Shown here piece after piece: positions 17,332 through 26,262 of a stretch of 64,000 bases of DNA (positions are counted from its first letter, which is position 1; each line of letters begins with the position of its first letter). A program made the translations under genes and the position numbers. The notes under the pieces are model-generated. The model saw nothing but the letters and a program-made list of their open reading frames with translations. It ran no database searches and was not told where the DNA came from. The DNA is taken from assembly GCA_000583135.1 (NCBI GenBank), contig JFBG01000027.1, positions 1 through 64,000 on the forward strand, written 5' to 3'. This stretch comes from Thioalkalivibrio sp. HK1 (lineage in GTDB: Bacteria; Pseudomonadota; Gammaproteobacteria; HK1).

Positions 17332-18529
17332 TGCCCGCCACCATGTCGTAGATCGGACCCATCACCGACACCACCACCCACAGCAACAAAGCCCCGAGAA
17401 AAAGCGTACACAGCGGCGCTATCAGCGCCTGCACCCTTCCTGCCGCTTCTCGCACATCCCGTTCGTAGAAATAGGCGATATTCGAAAGCGCGGTATCGAG
17501 CCCTCCGGTGCTCTCCCCGACTTTCAGCATGCGCAATACCAGCGAAGGAAAAAAGCCGGTGCGCGCAAAACCCTCGCTGATGCTCGCCCCTTGGGAAATT
17601 TGCCGCGCCGCCTCTTGCGCTGCGCTCTCCAACGCGCGGTTATCGAGCAGGGCTTCGCTAAGACGGATGCTCTCCAAAACCGGAATCCCGGCGGAATACA
17701 TCAATGCGAAACAGTTGGCAAAGCGCGAAAGAACGAACTTGCGGCGCAAGGGACCGAAGGGCCATAACCTCAAGCGCAGGGCATCGAGCCGCTCGTGCAC
17801 CGTCGGGAACAGACGGGCGGCGATGACGACCGGCAAGGCGGGCAAGGCCAGCAGCGGAGCCAATCGCCACCACCGCTCGACGAAGGCGGATATGGCGACC
17901 AATATCCGGGTATGCAGCGGCAGATCCTGCCCCATGGTCTCGATGAACCCGACCAGCCGAGGCACGAGGTAGACCATCAAAAAGACGATCACCGCCCCGA
18001 CCACGATCGCCACGAAGAGCGGGGGGATGAGCAATTTGCGAAATTGCTGCATCTGTTCGTCCTGCCACCGCAGGTTTTCGGCGATCCGCCGCAGGATCGT
18101 CGGCAAATCGCCGCTGGATTCCCCGGCCCGCACGAGACTCACCATCATCGAATCGAAGACTTGGGGGTGGCGTTCCATCGACTGCGAGAGCCCGGCCCCG
18201 GCGTTGATGGCCTCGAGCATGTCCGCCAGAATTTCTCGCAGGCGATGCCCTCGCACGCTATTTCGCAGCTCGTCGAGGGCTTCGGGCACCGGCACCGAAA
18301 TCGACACGAGTTGCTCCAAGTGAAAATAAAAGTGGAGCAGCTGGCTACGAGGAATGCCGCGAAAGGCGAATCGAAGGCCCTTGGCAAAGCGCCGACCGCT
18401 TCGATAGTCGATCAGATCCAGCTCCATCCGCTCCAAACGCGCTTCCAGATCCTTGACGTTGGCCACATCCATGCAGCCGTGGCGGATCGCCCCTTGCGCA
18501 TCCATCGCCCGATAGCGCATCAGCGGCAT
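17321..18529 (-). CDS. Type IV pilus/type II secretion inner-membrane platform protein (GspF/PilC/MshG family)
   Basis: A 402-residue protein, the usual GspF length. The two repeated cytoplasmic domains are clear: LLHFYFHLEQLVSISVPVPEALDEL...MVSLVRAGESSGDLPTILRRIAENL in the first and FVLSRFANCFALMYSAGIPVLESI...MLKVGESTGGLDTALSNIAYFYERDV in the second. Three transmembrane helices are visible (LIPPLFVAIVVGAVIVFLMVYLV, LAPLLALPALPVVIAARLF, IAPLCTLFLGALLLWVVVSVM). It forms the rotating membrane base driven by the GspE-type ATPase, whose gene it overlaps by 10 bp. Confidence 0.92.
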   Translation of the reverse strand: MPLMRYRAMDAQGAIRHGCMDVANVKDLEARLERMELDLIDYRSGRRFAKGLRFAFRGIPRSQLLHFYFHLEQLVSISVPVPEALDELRNSVRGHRLREILADMLEAINAGAGLSQSMERHPQVFDSMMVSLVRAGESSGDLPTILRRIAENLRWQDEQMQQFRKLLIPPLFVAIVVGAVIVFLMVYLVPRLVGFIETMGQDLPLHTRILVAISAFVERWWRLAPLLALPALPVVIAARLFPTVHERLDALRLRLWPFGPLRRKFVLSRFANCFALMYSAGIPVLESIRLSEALLDNRALESAAQEAARQISQGASISEGFARTGFFPSLVLRMLKVGESTGGLDTALSNIAYFYERDVREAAGRVQALIAPLCTLFLGALLLWVVVSVMGPIYDMVAGIAF

Positions 18530-20685
18530 CGATCCCGCCTTAGGGAGTGCATGGTCGAGCCCGGCACGCCCTTGGAACCGTCGTGGATCGGATCGTCGAG
18601 GAAAGATCCTCCACTTCCGGGATCGACCATCCGCGAGACTTCCTCCACGGTCGACGAACCATCGGCGATCCTCCTTTTCGCATCCTCGGCGAGGCTGACG
18701 AATCCCTTGCGCATCGCCGCCTCTTGCAGCTCGCGAGGGGTCGCCCCGCGGGCCACGAGATCGCCGATCTCATCGTCGAAGCGCAATACCTCGGTCAGTG
18801 CCATTCGACCTCGAAACCCTTGGTGATCGCATTCATCGCAGCCGACGGCGCGATAATTCCGGCGCCTTCGGCATCCGGCGCCTGAATACTCCGGGGAGGC
18901 ATAACGAAAGGCGTTGGCCGTGGAATAGGCCTGCGCTCGGGCGGGGAAATCGGTCGATGCGGCGAAAGAGCCGTCCAAGGTGAAGGCGGGGGATGATGGA
19001 TCGGGGCCATCGGCGGGCATCCGACATGCGCGGCACAGACGACGCACAAGGCGTTGGGCGACGATACCGATGATATTTCCCGCCACGGCTCCGGTGGACA
19101 CTCCGATATCCAGCAGCCGCGGGATGGCGGCGATCGCACTCGAACTATGGAGGGTCGAATAGACTTGATGGCCGGTCATCGCCGCCCGAAATGCCATCGT
19201 CGCGGTATCGGAGTCGCGAATTTCTCCGACCAAAATGATGTCGGGATCCTGACGCATCAGGCTTCGCACCCCGTCGGCGAAACCGAATTTGATCGACTCG
19301 TTGATCGATGTCTGACGGATCCGGCTCATCGGATATTCGACCGGATCCTCGAGGGTCATGATATTGACCCCCTCGCGATCGAGATGAACCAGCATCGAAT
19401 ACAAGGTCGTGGTCTTGCCGCTGCCGGTCGGACCGGTGACCAGGATCACCCCGCTGGGGCGTTCCATCATGCGATGAATCTCCGCCAGGGATTCGGCGGA
19501 CATATCGAGCGCGTCCAAAGAAAGGATGCCGCGGCTGCGATCGAGCACCCTTAGAACGATATTCTCTCCATAGGTGACGGGGAGCGAAGAGACCCGACAG
19601 TCGATCTCCCGTCCGCCCACCGAGAGGGTCATGCGCCCGTCTTGCGGCGCCCGCGTCTCGGCGATATTCATGCCCGACATCACCTTGAGGCGCACGGCGA
19701 TCGCCGGCCAATATTCGCGATGCAGGCTGCGAACCTGACGCAACACTCCGTCGATGCGATAGCGCACCCGGAGAAATCCCGCCTCCGGCTCGAAATGCAC
19801 ATCGGAGGCTTCCTGCCGCACCGCATCGAAGAGCAATCCGTCCACCAAACGCACGATCGGCCGGGTATATTCGACACCCTCGGCCTCGGCGATCGCCTCG
19901 GCGGAGCTCTCTTGCTCGAGCTCGTCCAAAATCCCGGTGATCGATAAATCGTGATCGCAATAGCGATCGATGAACTCCTCGATATCCGCACGACTGGCCA
20001 ATACCGACAGAATCCTCACCCCCTCCCCGATCAGGGAGCGGATATGGTCCAAGGCGATCACGTCGAAGGGATCGACCATCGCCACCCGCAAAATGGTCGG
20101 GGTCTTCTTTTCCTCCAAGGTCAGGCCGACGACGAGGAAACGCCGCGCCACTTGTACGGGGATCGCCTCGATGGCCCGGGCATCGGGGATCGTTCGCGCA
20201 AGATCGACGCTCTCGATGCCGAGGGCTCCGCCGAGGATATCGCGCAAAATGGCCCCGCTGACGAACCCCAAACGAATCAGGTTGTCTTCGAGGCTGCCAC
20301 CTCTTTGCCGTTGCTCGGTCAGGGCGATGGCGATCTGATCCTCGCTGACCGCCCCCGACTCGATCAGCAAGGACTCGACGCAAGCGATGGAGAGATCCGG
20401 CGACCCTCGCTCTTTTTCTCCCACCTCTTTTTGCCGCCAACGAGAGGAAGCGGTCGCACTCGATATCGAAGCGGCGGCGCCGGATAGGGGGGATATCCCT
20501 TCTCGCTCATCGACCAGCATCGATTCGATCGAGGGGGCGTCCGGCGGCTCGCTCGATCCTTGCGCCGAAGATCCTTGCGCCGAAGATCCTTGCGCCGAAG
20601 ATCCTTGCGCCGAGCGATCGCAAGAGGATCCCCCGTAAAGGCGAGATCCGAGCCCGGCTTCGAGCCCCTTCGAGCGGGAGGTCAT
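18520..20685 (-). CDS. Pilus assembly/secretion ATPase (GspE/PilB/MshE family)
   Basis: ATG 20685 overlaps the stop of the secretin gene (ATGA), giving 721 residues. The N-terminal ~100 residues are low complexity, with four copies of SAQGS. Then comes a GspE/MshE N-domain (CVESLLIESGAVSEDQIAIALTEQ), the second N-domain, and the motor: Walker A GPTGSGKTT, Asp box, Walker B DPDIILVGEIRD and His box TGHQVYSTLHSSS. The zinc module CxxC...CxxC is present (LCRACR, GCDECD), but the pairs are ~60 residues apart because of a Ser/Ala/Tyr-rich insertion. This ATPase powers pilus extension. No PilT-like retraction ATPase is in the window. Confidence 0.92.
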   Translation of the reverse strand: MTSRSKGLEAGLGSRLYGGSSCDRSAQGSSAQGSSAQGSSAQGSSEPPDAPSIESMLVDEREGISPLSGAAASISSATASSRWRQKEVGEKERGSPDLSIACVESLLIESGAVSEDQIAIALTEQRQRGGSLEDNLIRLGFVSGAILRDILGGALGIESVDLARTIPDARAIEAIPVQVARRFLVVGLTLEEKKTPTILRVAMVDPFDVIALDHIRSLIGEGVRILSVLASRADIEEFIDRYCDHDLSITGILDELEQESSAEAIAEAEGVEYTRPIVRLVDGLLFDAVRQEASDVHFEPEAGFLRVRYRIDGVLRQVRSLHREYWPAIAVRLKVMSGMNIAETRAPQDGRMTLSVGGREIDCRVSSLPVTYGENIVLRVLDRSRGILSLDALDMSAESLAEIHRMMERPSGVILVTGPTGSGKTTTLYSMLVHLDREGVNIMTLEDPVEYPMSRIRQTSINESIKFGFADGVRSLMRQDPDIILVGEIRDSDTATMAFRAAMTGHQVYSTLHSSSAIAAIPRLLDIGVSTGAVAGNIIGIVAQRLVRRLCRACRMPADGPDPSSPAFTLDGSFAASTDFPARAQAYSTANAFRYASPEYSGAGCRRRRNYRAVGCDECDHQGFRGRMALTEVLRFDDEIGDLVARGATPRELQEAAMRKGFVSLAEDAKRRIADGSSTVEEVSRMVDPGSGGSFLDDPIHDGSKGVPGSTMHSLRRDRCR
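20555..20614 (+). repeat. 15-bp tandem repeat x4 in the GspE-like ATPase N-terminus
   Basis: GATCCTTGCGCCGAA occurs four times in a row (20555-20569, 20570-20584, 20585-20599, 20600-20614). The first three copies are identical and the last differs only at its final base. On the coding (minus) strand this gives four five-residue units SAQGS. Such near-identity indicates recent slippage expansion. Confidence 0.95.
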
Positions 20686-23324
20686 GGCGAGCCCGCCCCC
20701 GGCGACGACGAAGCCCCGGTAAGCACCGACACCCGATCTCGGGCTCGGTGCGGATCGAAGGCAGGAGGCGATATCCAAGCGTGCGCCAAGGCCTTGCGAT
20801 AAAAAGCGATGGCTCGGTCTCGCTCGCCTCGATGCTCGGCGGCGAGCGCCAGATTGAAAAGGGGATCGGGACTCCCGGGCGCCGCACGATGGGCGAGCGC
20901 ATATTCGATGGCCGCCTCCTCATGGCGAAGCCCGAGAGCGAGAAGATTCCCCAACGCCACCCGCAACCAAGCAGGCGCCATCGAAGGCCTTGGAGGGCCA
21001 TCGTCCCGATCACCGGAGGCAAGCGCCTCCCCGGCAAGGGAATCGCCGGCCGATTCGAAGGAAAAATCCGACTCCGATAGGACCTGCCTTAGGGCCCGCT
21101 CTCGCTCCGCCGCATCCCGCCCTTCGTCCAATACCACTCCCAAGATGCGGGCGATCTCGTGATCGGGGTCGATCTCGAGCAAACGCCGATACCATCGATG
21201 AGCCCGCTTCGGCCTTCCGGCTCTCAAGTCCACGACCCCGAGACCTTCAAGAGCCGCCGGCGGCCGCAAGTCCAGGATATCCCGATAAGCCTTGCGGGCG
21301 GCTTGGAGATCCGATCCTTTCAAGGCCTTGCGGGCGAAGGCAAGCCGCTCGTCCACCGAGAAGCGAGGCGGCGATCGATGCCAAGGAAGGTCCGGCGAAG
21401 GGGGCTCCCCGCTCGGGCTCGCAGCCGAGGATTCACCTCGGTAGGAAGAAGGCATCGCTTCGAAATCCGTTCTGGTCGATCCTGCGGCCTTTGATCCCCC
21501 GATCGCGGATCGACCATTTGGATCTCGAACGACGACCGGGCGCAAAAAGACCAATAGTTCGGTCTTGATCTCGCTTCGATCCCGGTAGCGAAAGGCAGAC
21601 CCTACGATGGGCAGGCGGGAAAGCAGAGGCAGCCCTTCGCGATCGTCTTGATACTTATCCTGCATCAGCCCCCCGAGCACGGCGATCTCCCCGCTTTTCA
21701 GCCGCAGCACGGACTCGATTTCACGCACCGCGATCTCCGGGATACGACTCGTCACCCCGGCCATTGCAAGCTCCGGATTCGGGTCGACGACGAAGCCGAT
21801 TTCCCTGGTCAGGGTGGGACGGATTTTCAAGATCACCTCGTCCAACGAGGAGACCGTCGGCGTCACCAACAGGATCAGACCGACCGGGATCGTGTGCAGA
21901 TTCGTACTGATATGACGTTCGACGGTATTGTTCCCGGACGAGACATTGATATCGGTAGTGAAAAAAACGCGGTTTTCCGCGATCTTGACGATGGCGGTGT
22001 GATTGTTCAGCGCCATCACCACCGGGGTCGAGAGAACCCGCACCTCGCCGAATTCATCGAGAAGGCGGATCGATATCCCGATATCGGGCAAGGCGATGCC
22101 GGTAAAAGGGGCCGTTCCCAAACGGCCGCCGATATGCTGCGATTCGATGCCGATACGACTGAAAATACGATTGAAATCCACCCCGCCCCGGAATCGATCG
22201 TCGAGATCGACCTCGACGATCGTGGCCTCGATCAACACTTGGCGCTTGGCGCTGCCGATCGCTTGATGCAAAAAGCGCTCGATCTCCTCATGCTCGGTTC
22301 GGCGCGCCCATACCGCAAGGTTGCCCGCCTCTTTGTTGACGATGACGTTGGTCTGACCCGACGGGGGCTCGCCGACCATCGCCTGCACCGATTCTTTCAG
22401 TCGCTCCCAAAAACGATGCTCGGTACGGGTGACGATGCTGGCCGAAGAACTGTTCTCCCGACCGGCGGGGGAGCTGATATCGCTTGCGATCCTCGTGCCC
22501 GCCTCGTTGACGAGCTCCACCTCCAGATCGAGAGGGACATAATCGATCGGATAGGAGCGCAAAAAAGGCGTATCGGGATAGACGGAAAAGCCCCTTTCGA
22601 AACGCTCGATGCGCAGCGAAGCATGGCGAGAGATACGATCCAGCAAATCGTTCAAAGGAGCGTCGATGGCGTTGATCGTGATCCTCTTCTCTCTTTGCTC
22701 GCCTTCGAGGGAGATATCGATATCCAGACCGGAATCTCTGGCCAATGCGAAGAGCAGTTCGCCCACCGGCACGTTCTCCACCGCCACCGACCAGGTTTCG
22801 AGCGCATCCTTCGGCGGGGGCGAGGATATCGGGGGCGAAGATAGGGGCGGCGAGGGTAGCGGCGGGGGCATCCAAGCCGGCGAGGGAATCCCCTCGTCCT
22901 CGGATTCATCGAAAGCATCTCGGGTGGCAACGAGCGGATCGGGGGCGACCGAAGGCGAAGAGGCAAGGCGGGCGGAGCCCGTCCTCGATGCCGGGGCTTC
23001 GACGACCTTCGATGAGGGTCGACTCGGTCCGGTGCAAGCGGTGATGGATCCGATGAGCGCGAGCGAAAAGAGGCAAGCGAAGATCGCCGAAGGCTTTTTT
23101 CGCCCGAAAGGGATTCCGACTCGGCAAGGGATGGCGAAAGCCCCCGAATGCCTTCGGATGAGGATCGAGCCTTGAAGGAGGAATCGAGCGCAGCCCCGGG
23201 CCATCGCTTTTTCGGTGCCCCGCCCATCGGGGAGGCTTCCGGTCGATGCCTCGATCGCTTGCCTTCGATCGGTGATTCGTCGAATTCCCCGAGGCATCGA
23301 GGGTGTGGTGTTTTGGATGCGCAT
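20682..23324 (-). CDS. Outer-membrane secretin (MshL/PilQ/GspD family) fused to a TPR domain
   Basis: An 880-residue protein. A hydrophobic segment ending in a lipobox (LIGSITAC near residue 97) suggests a lipoprotein secretin. A Pro/Ser-rich linker follows, then a secretin/TonB short N-domain (NVPVGELLFALARDSGLDIDISLEG) and N1-like domains. The secretin beta-barrel core includes VLIEATIVEVDLDDRFRGGVDF, VRVLSTPVVMALNNHTAIVKI and GEIAVLGGLMQDKYQDDREGLPLLSRLPIVGSAFR. After ~residue 640 there are TPR-like helices (AFARKALKGSDLQAARKAY; YALAHRAAPGSPDPLFNLAL). In MSHA loci the secretin MshL and the TPR protein MshN are separate neighbours, so this looks like their fusion. The start is uncertain: ATG 23324 and ATG 23204 both leave a long leader before the lipobox. 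Confidence 0.85.
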   Translation of the reverse strand: MRIQNTTPSMPRGIRRITDRRQAIEASTGSLPDGRGTEKAMARGCARFLLQGSILIRRHSGAFAIPCRVGIPFGRKKPSAIFACLFSLALIGSITACTGPSRPSSKVVEAPASRTGSARLASSPSVAPDPLVATRDAFDESEDEGIPSPAWMPPPLPSPPLSSPPISSPPPKDALETWSVAVENVPVGELLFALARDSGLDIDISLEGEQREKRITINAIDAPLNDLLDRISRHASLRIERFERGFSVYPDTPFLRSYPIDYVPLDLEVELVNEAGTRIASDISSPAGRENSSSASIVTRTEHRFWERLKESVQAMVGEPPSGQTNVIVNKEAGNLAVWARRTEHEEIERFLHQAIGSAKRQVLIEATIVEVDLDDRFRGGVDFNRIFSRIGIESQHIGGRLGTAPFTGIALPDIGISIRLLDEFGEVRVLSTPVVMALNNHTAIVKIAENRVFFTTDINVSSGNNTVERHISTNLHTIPVGLILLVTPTVSSLDEVILKIRPTLTREIGFVVDPNPELAMAGVTSRIPEIAVREIESVLRLKSGEIAVLGGLMQDKYQDDREGLPLLSRLPIVGSAFRYRDRSEIKTELLVFLRPVVVRDPNGRSAIGGSKAAGSTRTDFEAMPSSYRGESSAASPSGEPPSPDLPWHRSPPRFSVDERLAFARKALKGSDLQAARKAYRDILDLRPPAALEGLGVVDLRAGRPKRAHRWYRRLLEIDPDHEIARILGVVLDEGRDAAERERALRQVLSESDFSFESAGDSLAGEALASGDRDDGPPRPSMAPAWLRVALGNLLALGLRHEEAAIEYALAHRAAPGSPDPLFNLALAAEHRGERDRAIAFYRKALAHAWISPPAFDPHRARDRVSVLTGASSSPGAGSP

Positions 23325-23845
23325 GGCTCGCCTTTTTCTCTTCGAGAGGCTTTGATCCGCATCATCGGGCGAAAAAGAACGAATGCCCCCTCCCTAAGTG
23401 CCCGTATCGTGTAAGCGAAAGTCCCATCGAAGATGCGAACGAAGGGAAGGTTCACGGGAATCACGCTTGTTTCGCTCGAACGACGCCAATCCCGGGGATG
23501 CTCCCAAACCATCGGCGGCGCATTGTTTTGAAAGGAGAAAAATCCCTCCATCCCTTGACGGCAATGCAAAAAAAAATCCTTCGGCCGAACGGGCGAAGTC
23601 CTCTTTCGAGGGTTTTGGAAAAAAGGATCGAAGGATCGAGGAATCGAAGAGAATCGAGGGAAATCGAGAGAAACGACGAGAGAAAATCAAAGGCGCGGAT
23701 GAATCGAGATGCCGCCCGATTCGAAGGATGAGCATCGACCCGTCAGCGGCGAGAATACGGGTCGATGCCGACGGGCAGCAAGGGATCGAGATGGGTATTC
23801 TTTGCGGATCGAATACGAAATGCGGATGCTTCGAGGATCTTACGA
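23325..23845. other. 521-bp divergent spacer without a convincing gene
   Basis: It lies between the pilus operon (leftward) and the UMF1 transporter (rightward), so it should hold both promoters; I could not identify convincing -35/-10 pairs. Around 23623-23690 there is a degenerate ~10-bp repetition of GAATCGAAGA-like units. An A-run (23568-23576) is present. Short open frames here have no recognisable content. Confidence 0.6.
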
Positions 23846-25147
23846 ATGACCAAAATCAAACGCCTGCTCGAAGATCGGGCGATCTTCTCGTGGACGCTCT
23901 ACGACTGGGCGAATTCGGTCTTCGCCACCACCGTCATCGCCGGCTTCTTTCCGGTCTTTTTCAAACAATATTGGAATGCGGGCACCGAGGCGGTGGTCAG
24001 CACCGCTCGGCTCGGATTCATCACCTCCCTTTCCGGCATCATCATCCTGGTCGCCGCCCCCCTGATCGGCATCCTTGCGGATCGAAGAGGCGAGCGCAAG
24101 CGATACCTCGCTCTTTTCACCTTGATCGGGGCCGGGGCGACGATGGCGTTGTGGCTCGTCGACAAGGGTCAATGGGGCCAAGCCGCCGCCGTCTATGTCG
24201 TTGCCGCCACCGGATTTTCCGGCGCCATCGTTCTTTACGATTCGCTGTTGCCCGCGGTCGGCTCGCCCGAGAACTACCATGAAGTCTCCTCTTTGGGGTT
24301 CTCGCTCGGATATATCGGCGGCGGGGTGCTCTTCGCCCTCAATGTCGCCACCACGCTCAAGCCGGAATTCTTCGGTTTTTCCGATAGTGTGGAGGCGGTG
24401 CGTTTTTCATTCCTGCTGGTGGGGATCTGGTGGCTGCTTTTCTCCTTGCCTCTTTTTCGCCATGTCCCGGAGCCGCCTCGGAACCTGCGTTCCGGTTTGA
24501 TCGAAAGCGATCCTCCGAAAGCGAAGGCGGGCAAGAAAAAATACTCATATAAGGAGATTTTTCATCACCATCGGATGGCGGGGCTTTTCCTGCTCGCCTA
24601 TTTTTTCTATATCGATGCGGTGCATACCATCATCCGCATGGCGGTGGACTACGGGCTTTCGATCGGACTGCCATCGACGAGCCTGATCGTCGCCTTGCTG
24701 ATCACCCAATTCGTCGGCTTTCCCGCGGCCTTGGCTTTCGGGTGGATTGCCCATCGCTTCGGCGCCAAGCCTGCCCTCTATACGGGCTTGGCGGTCTATA
24801 CCGGCGTGATCGTCTACGCCCGGTTCATGTCATCGGAGCTGGAGTTCTATATTCTGGCGATCATGGTGGGGTTGGTGCAAGGGGGGGTGCAATCGGTATC
24901 GAGGTCGCTTTTCGCCCACTACATTCCCTTGGGTCGTAGCGGGGAATTCTTCGGATATTTCAATATGATGGGCAGATTCGCGGCGATCATCGGCCCGGCT
25001 TTGGTGGGAGCGGTGGGGCTTTGGACCGGCGATGTTCGAGATGGAATTCTCGCGGTTTTGATCCCGCTGCTGATCGGAATGGCACTGATCATCCCGCTGC
25101 GAGAGTCCGCGCAAACCGAACGAGCCCCTTCGCAAGTTCAAAGATAA
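23846..25147 (+). CDS. MFS transporter of the UMF1/Atg22-like family
   Basis: The chosen start ATG 23846 gives 433 residues; the open frame extends upstream, but MTKIKRLLEDRAIFSWTLYDWANSVFATTVIAGFFPVFF is the standard UMF1 beginning (the YDWANSxFATTV motif). About eleven to twelve hydrophobic segments follow, with GERKRYLALFTLIGAGATMAL as the loop-2 motif and a central loop rich in Lys before the second half. These are inner-membrane major facilitators of unassigned substrate, related to vacuolar amino-acid effluxers. It converges on coq7, and the two 3' ends overlap by 10 bp. Confidence 0.85.
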   Translation: MTKIKRLLEDRAIFSWTLYDWANSVFATTVIAGFFPVFFKQYWNAGTEAVVSTARLGFITSLSGIIILVAAPLIGILADRRGERKRYLALFTLIGAGATMALWLVDKGQWGQAAAVYVVAATGFSGAIVLYDSLLPAVGSPENYHEVSSLGFSLGYIGGGVLFALNVATTLKPEFFGFSDSVEAVRFSFLLVGIWWLLFSLPLFRHVPEPPRNLRSGLIESDPPKAKAGKKKYSYKEIFHHHRMAGLFLLAYFFYIDAVHTIIRMAVDYGLSIGLPSTSLIVALLITQFVGFPAALAFGWIAHRFGAKPALYTGLAVYTGVIVYARFMSSELEFYILAIMVGLVQGGVQSVSRSLFAHYIPLGRSGEFFGYFNMMGRFAAIIGPALVGAVGLWTGDVRDGILAVLIPLLIGMALIIPLRESAQTERAPSQVQR

Positions 25148-25824
25148 TAGGCGCTGCAAGTCATCGACTTCGATACATGACGCATCAAACGACGAACGAT
25201 TCGGGGCAAGGGAACGCCCCCGGCGGCGATGGCTCCGGTGGCATGAGCCTGCTCGTCGGCGCGCATCCTTTCGAGGATGCGACGGCTACGACGATCCCCG
25301 GGCGGCAGCCGCTCGAGGTGTCGATCCAGATGCTCGACGACTTGATGCTCGGTTTCGGCGACGAAACCCAGACTGTATCGATCCCCCGCCCTTGCCGCCA
25401 TCGCGCCGATGGCGAAAGAAGCGGCGTACCAAAAAGGATCGAGACGACTCGGGGCGGCATCGAGCTCCGAAAGCCGCTCCCGACACCAAGCGAGGTGATC
25501 CCCCTCCTCGGTGGCGGCCTTTTCCATCGCCTCCCTCACCGCCGAGTCGCGCGCTCCGAGAGCCTGTCCGTGATAGAGCGCTTGGGCGGCGATTTCACCG
25601 GCGTGATTCACCCGCATCAAGCCTGCCGCATGGCGACGCTGGGCCCTCGTCAACGGCTCGTCGGCGACCCCCGATGCGGGACTTTGTTCCGAAGTTCCGG
25701 ATTCGACCCCGGCCACGGCCCGAAGCGCGCGATCGAAAACGCCGACCATACGATCGCCGAAATCGGATTCGCTCGGGCGATGACCCGGAACCGAGCGATC
25801 CCGCCGATGATCCCTTTTCGACAT
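25138..25824 (-). CDS. coq7: 5-demethoxyubiquinol hydroxylase (Coq7/UbiF-type di-iron enzyme)
   Basis: A 228-residue protein; ATG 25824 has AAGGGAG upstream. It hydroxylates C6 of demethoxyubiquinone, late in ubiquinone synthesis, at the inner membrane. Di-iron ligands are visible in a four-helix pattern: Glu in HAGEIAAQALYHG, Glu/His in EEGDHLAWC, Glu in ETEHQVVEHL and Glu/His in RADEQAHATGA. It is slightly longer than typical Coq7 (~210) because of a hydrophilic N-terminal stretch of ~45 residues. It indicates an aerobic ubiquinone-using organism. Confidence 0.9.
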   Translation of the reverse strand: MSKRDHRRDRSVPGHRPSESDFGDRMVGVFDRALRAVAGVESGTSEQSPASGVADEPLTRAQRRHAAGLMRVNHAGEIAAQALYHGQALGARDSAVREAMEKAATEEGDHLAWCRERLSELDAAPSRLDPFWYAASFAIGAMAARAGDRYSLGFVAETEHQVVEHLDRHLERLPPGDRRSRRILERMRADEQAHATGAIAAGGVPLPRIVRRLMRHVSKSMTCSAYYL

Positions 25825-26262
25825 CGGACACTCCCTTCGATGGGCATCTTGTTGATGGATAACCGTTGATGGACAACAGTCGATGGAAATCTTGCCGGGA
25901 CATTCGAGGATCGACGAATCGATGCGATCTTTTTTCGCACCGGAGCGTCGATATGAATATCGATACCGGCTCTTGCTTGCGAAACCCGCCGACATGATTT
26001 CGAAAACCATGGATCCCGCCAAGGCCCCGTCCGATGATTTTACGATGGCACCGAAGGGGCTATCGGGGGATCTTTCGGCCGTTGCCTCGATCCATCGGCA
26101 TCGGCGCTTCTACCTGCGATCGATCCATCCGTAGATGGCGCATCGACTCATCCATCGGGGGCGAAGGCGCTCGTCCCTTATCCGAGTCCTGCGAAAAAAC
26201 ACCCGCCCGATGCGGGGCTTGGGCGGCACATCGAGCGCATCGATCCTTAGGTATCTTGCCCG
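25825..26262. other. 438-bp divergent spacer with a 14-bp tandem repeat
   Basis: It lies between coq7 (leftward) and an MFS gene (rightward). It contains three tandem ~14-bp units at 25851-25891 (GTTGATGGATAACC and two variants), 27 bp upstream of the coq7 start and therefore in its likely leader or promoter. The remainder is rich in ATCGATCC-like words; no gene or RNA is recognisable. Confidence 0.6.
25851..25891 (+). repeat. ~14-bp tandem repeat x3 upstream of coq7
   Basis: The units are GTTGATGGATAACC (25851-25864), GTTGATGGACAACA (25865-25878) and GTCGATGGAAATC (25879-25891). The third is one base shorter and more diverged. They lie 27 bp upstream of the coq7 start codon. Confidence 0.8.

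Noticed and set aside
23398..24282. 294-codon open frame starting upstream of the UMF1 transporter
   Set aside because: Different frame from the transporter and rich in Arg/Ser; the transporter frame shows the family motif YDWANSVFATTV from ATG 23846.
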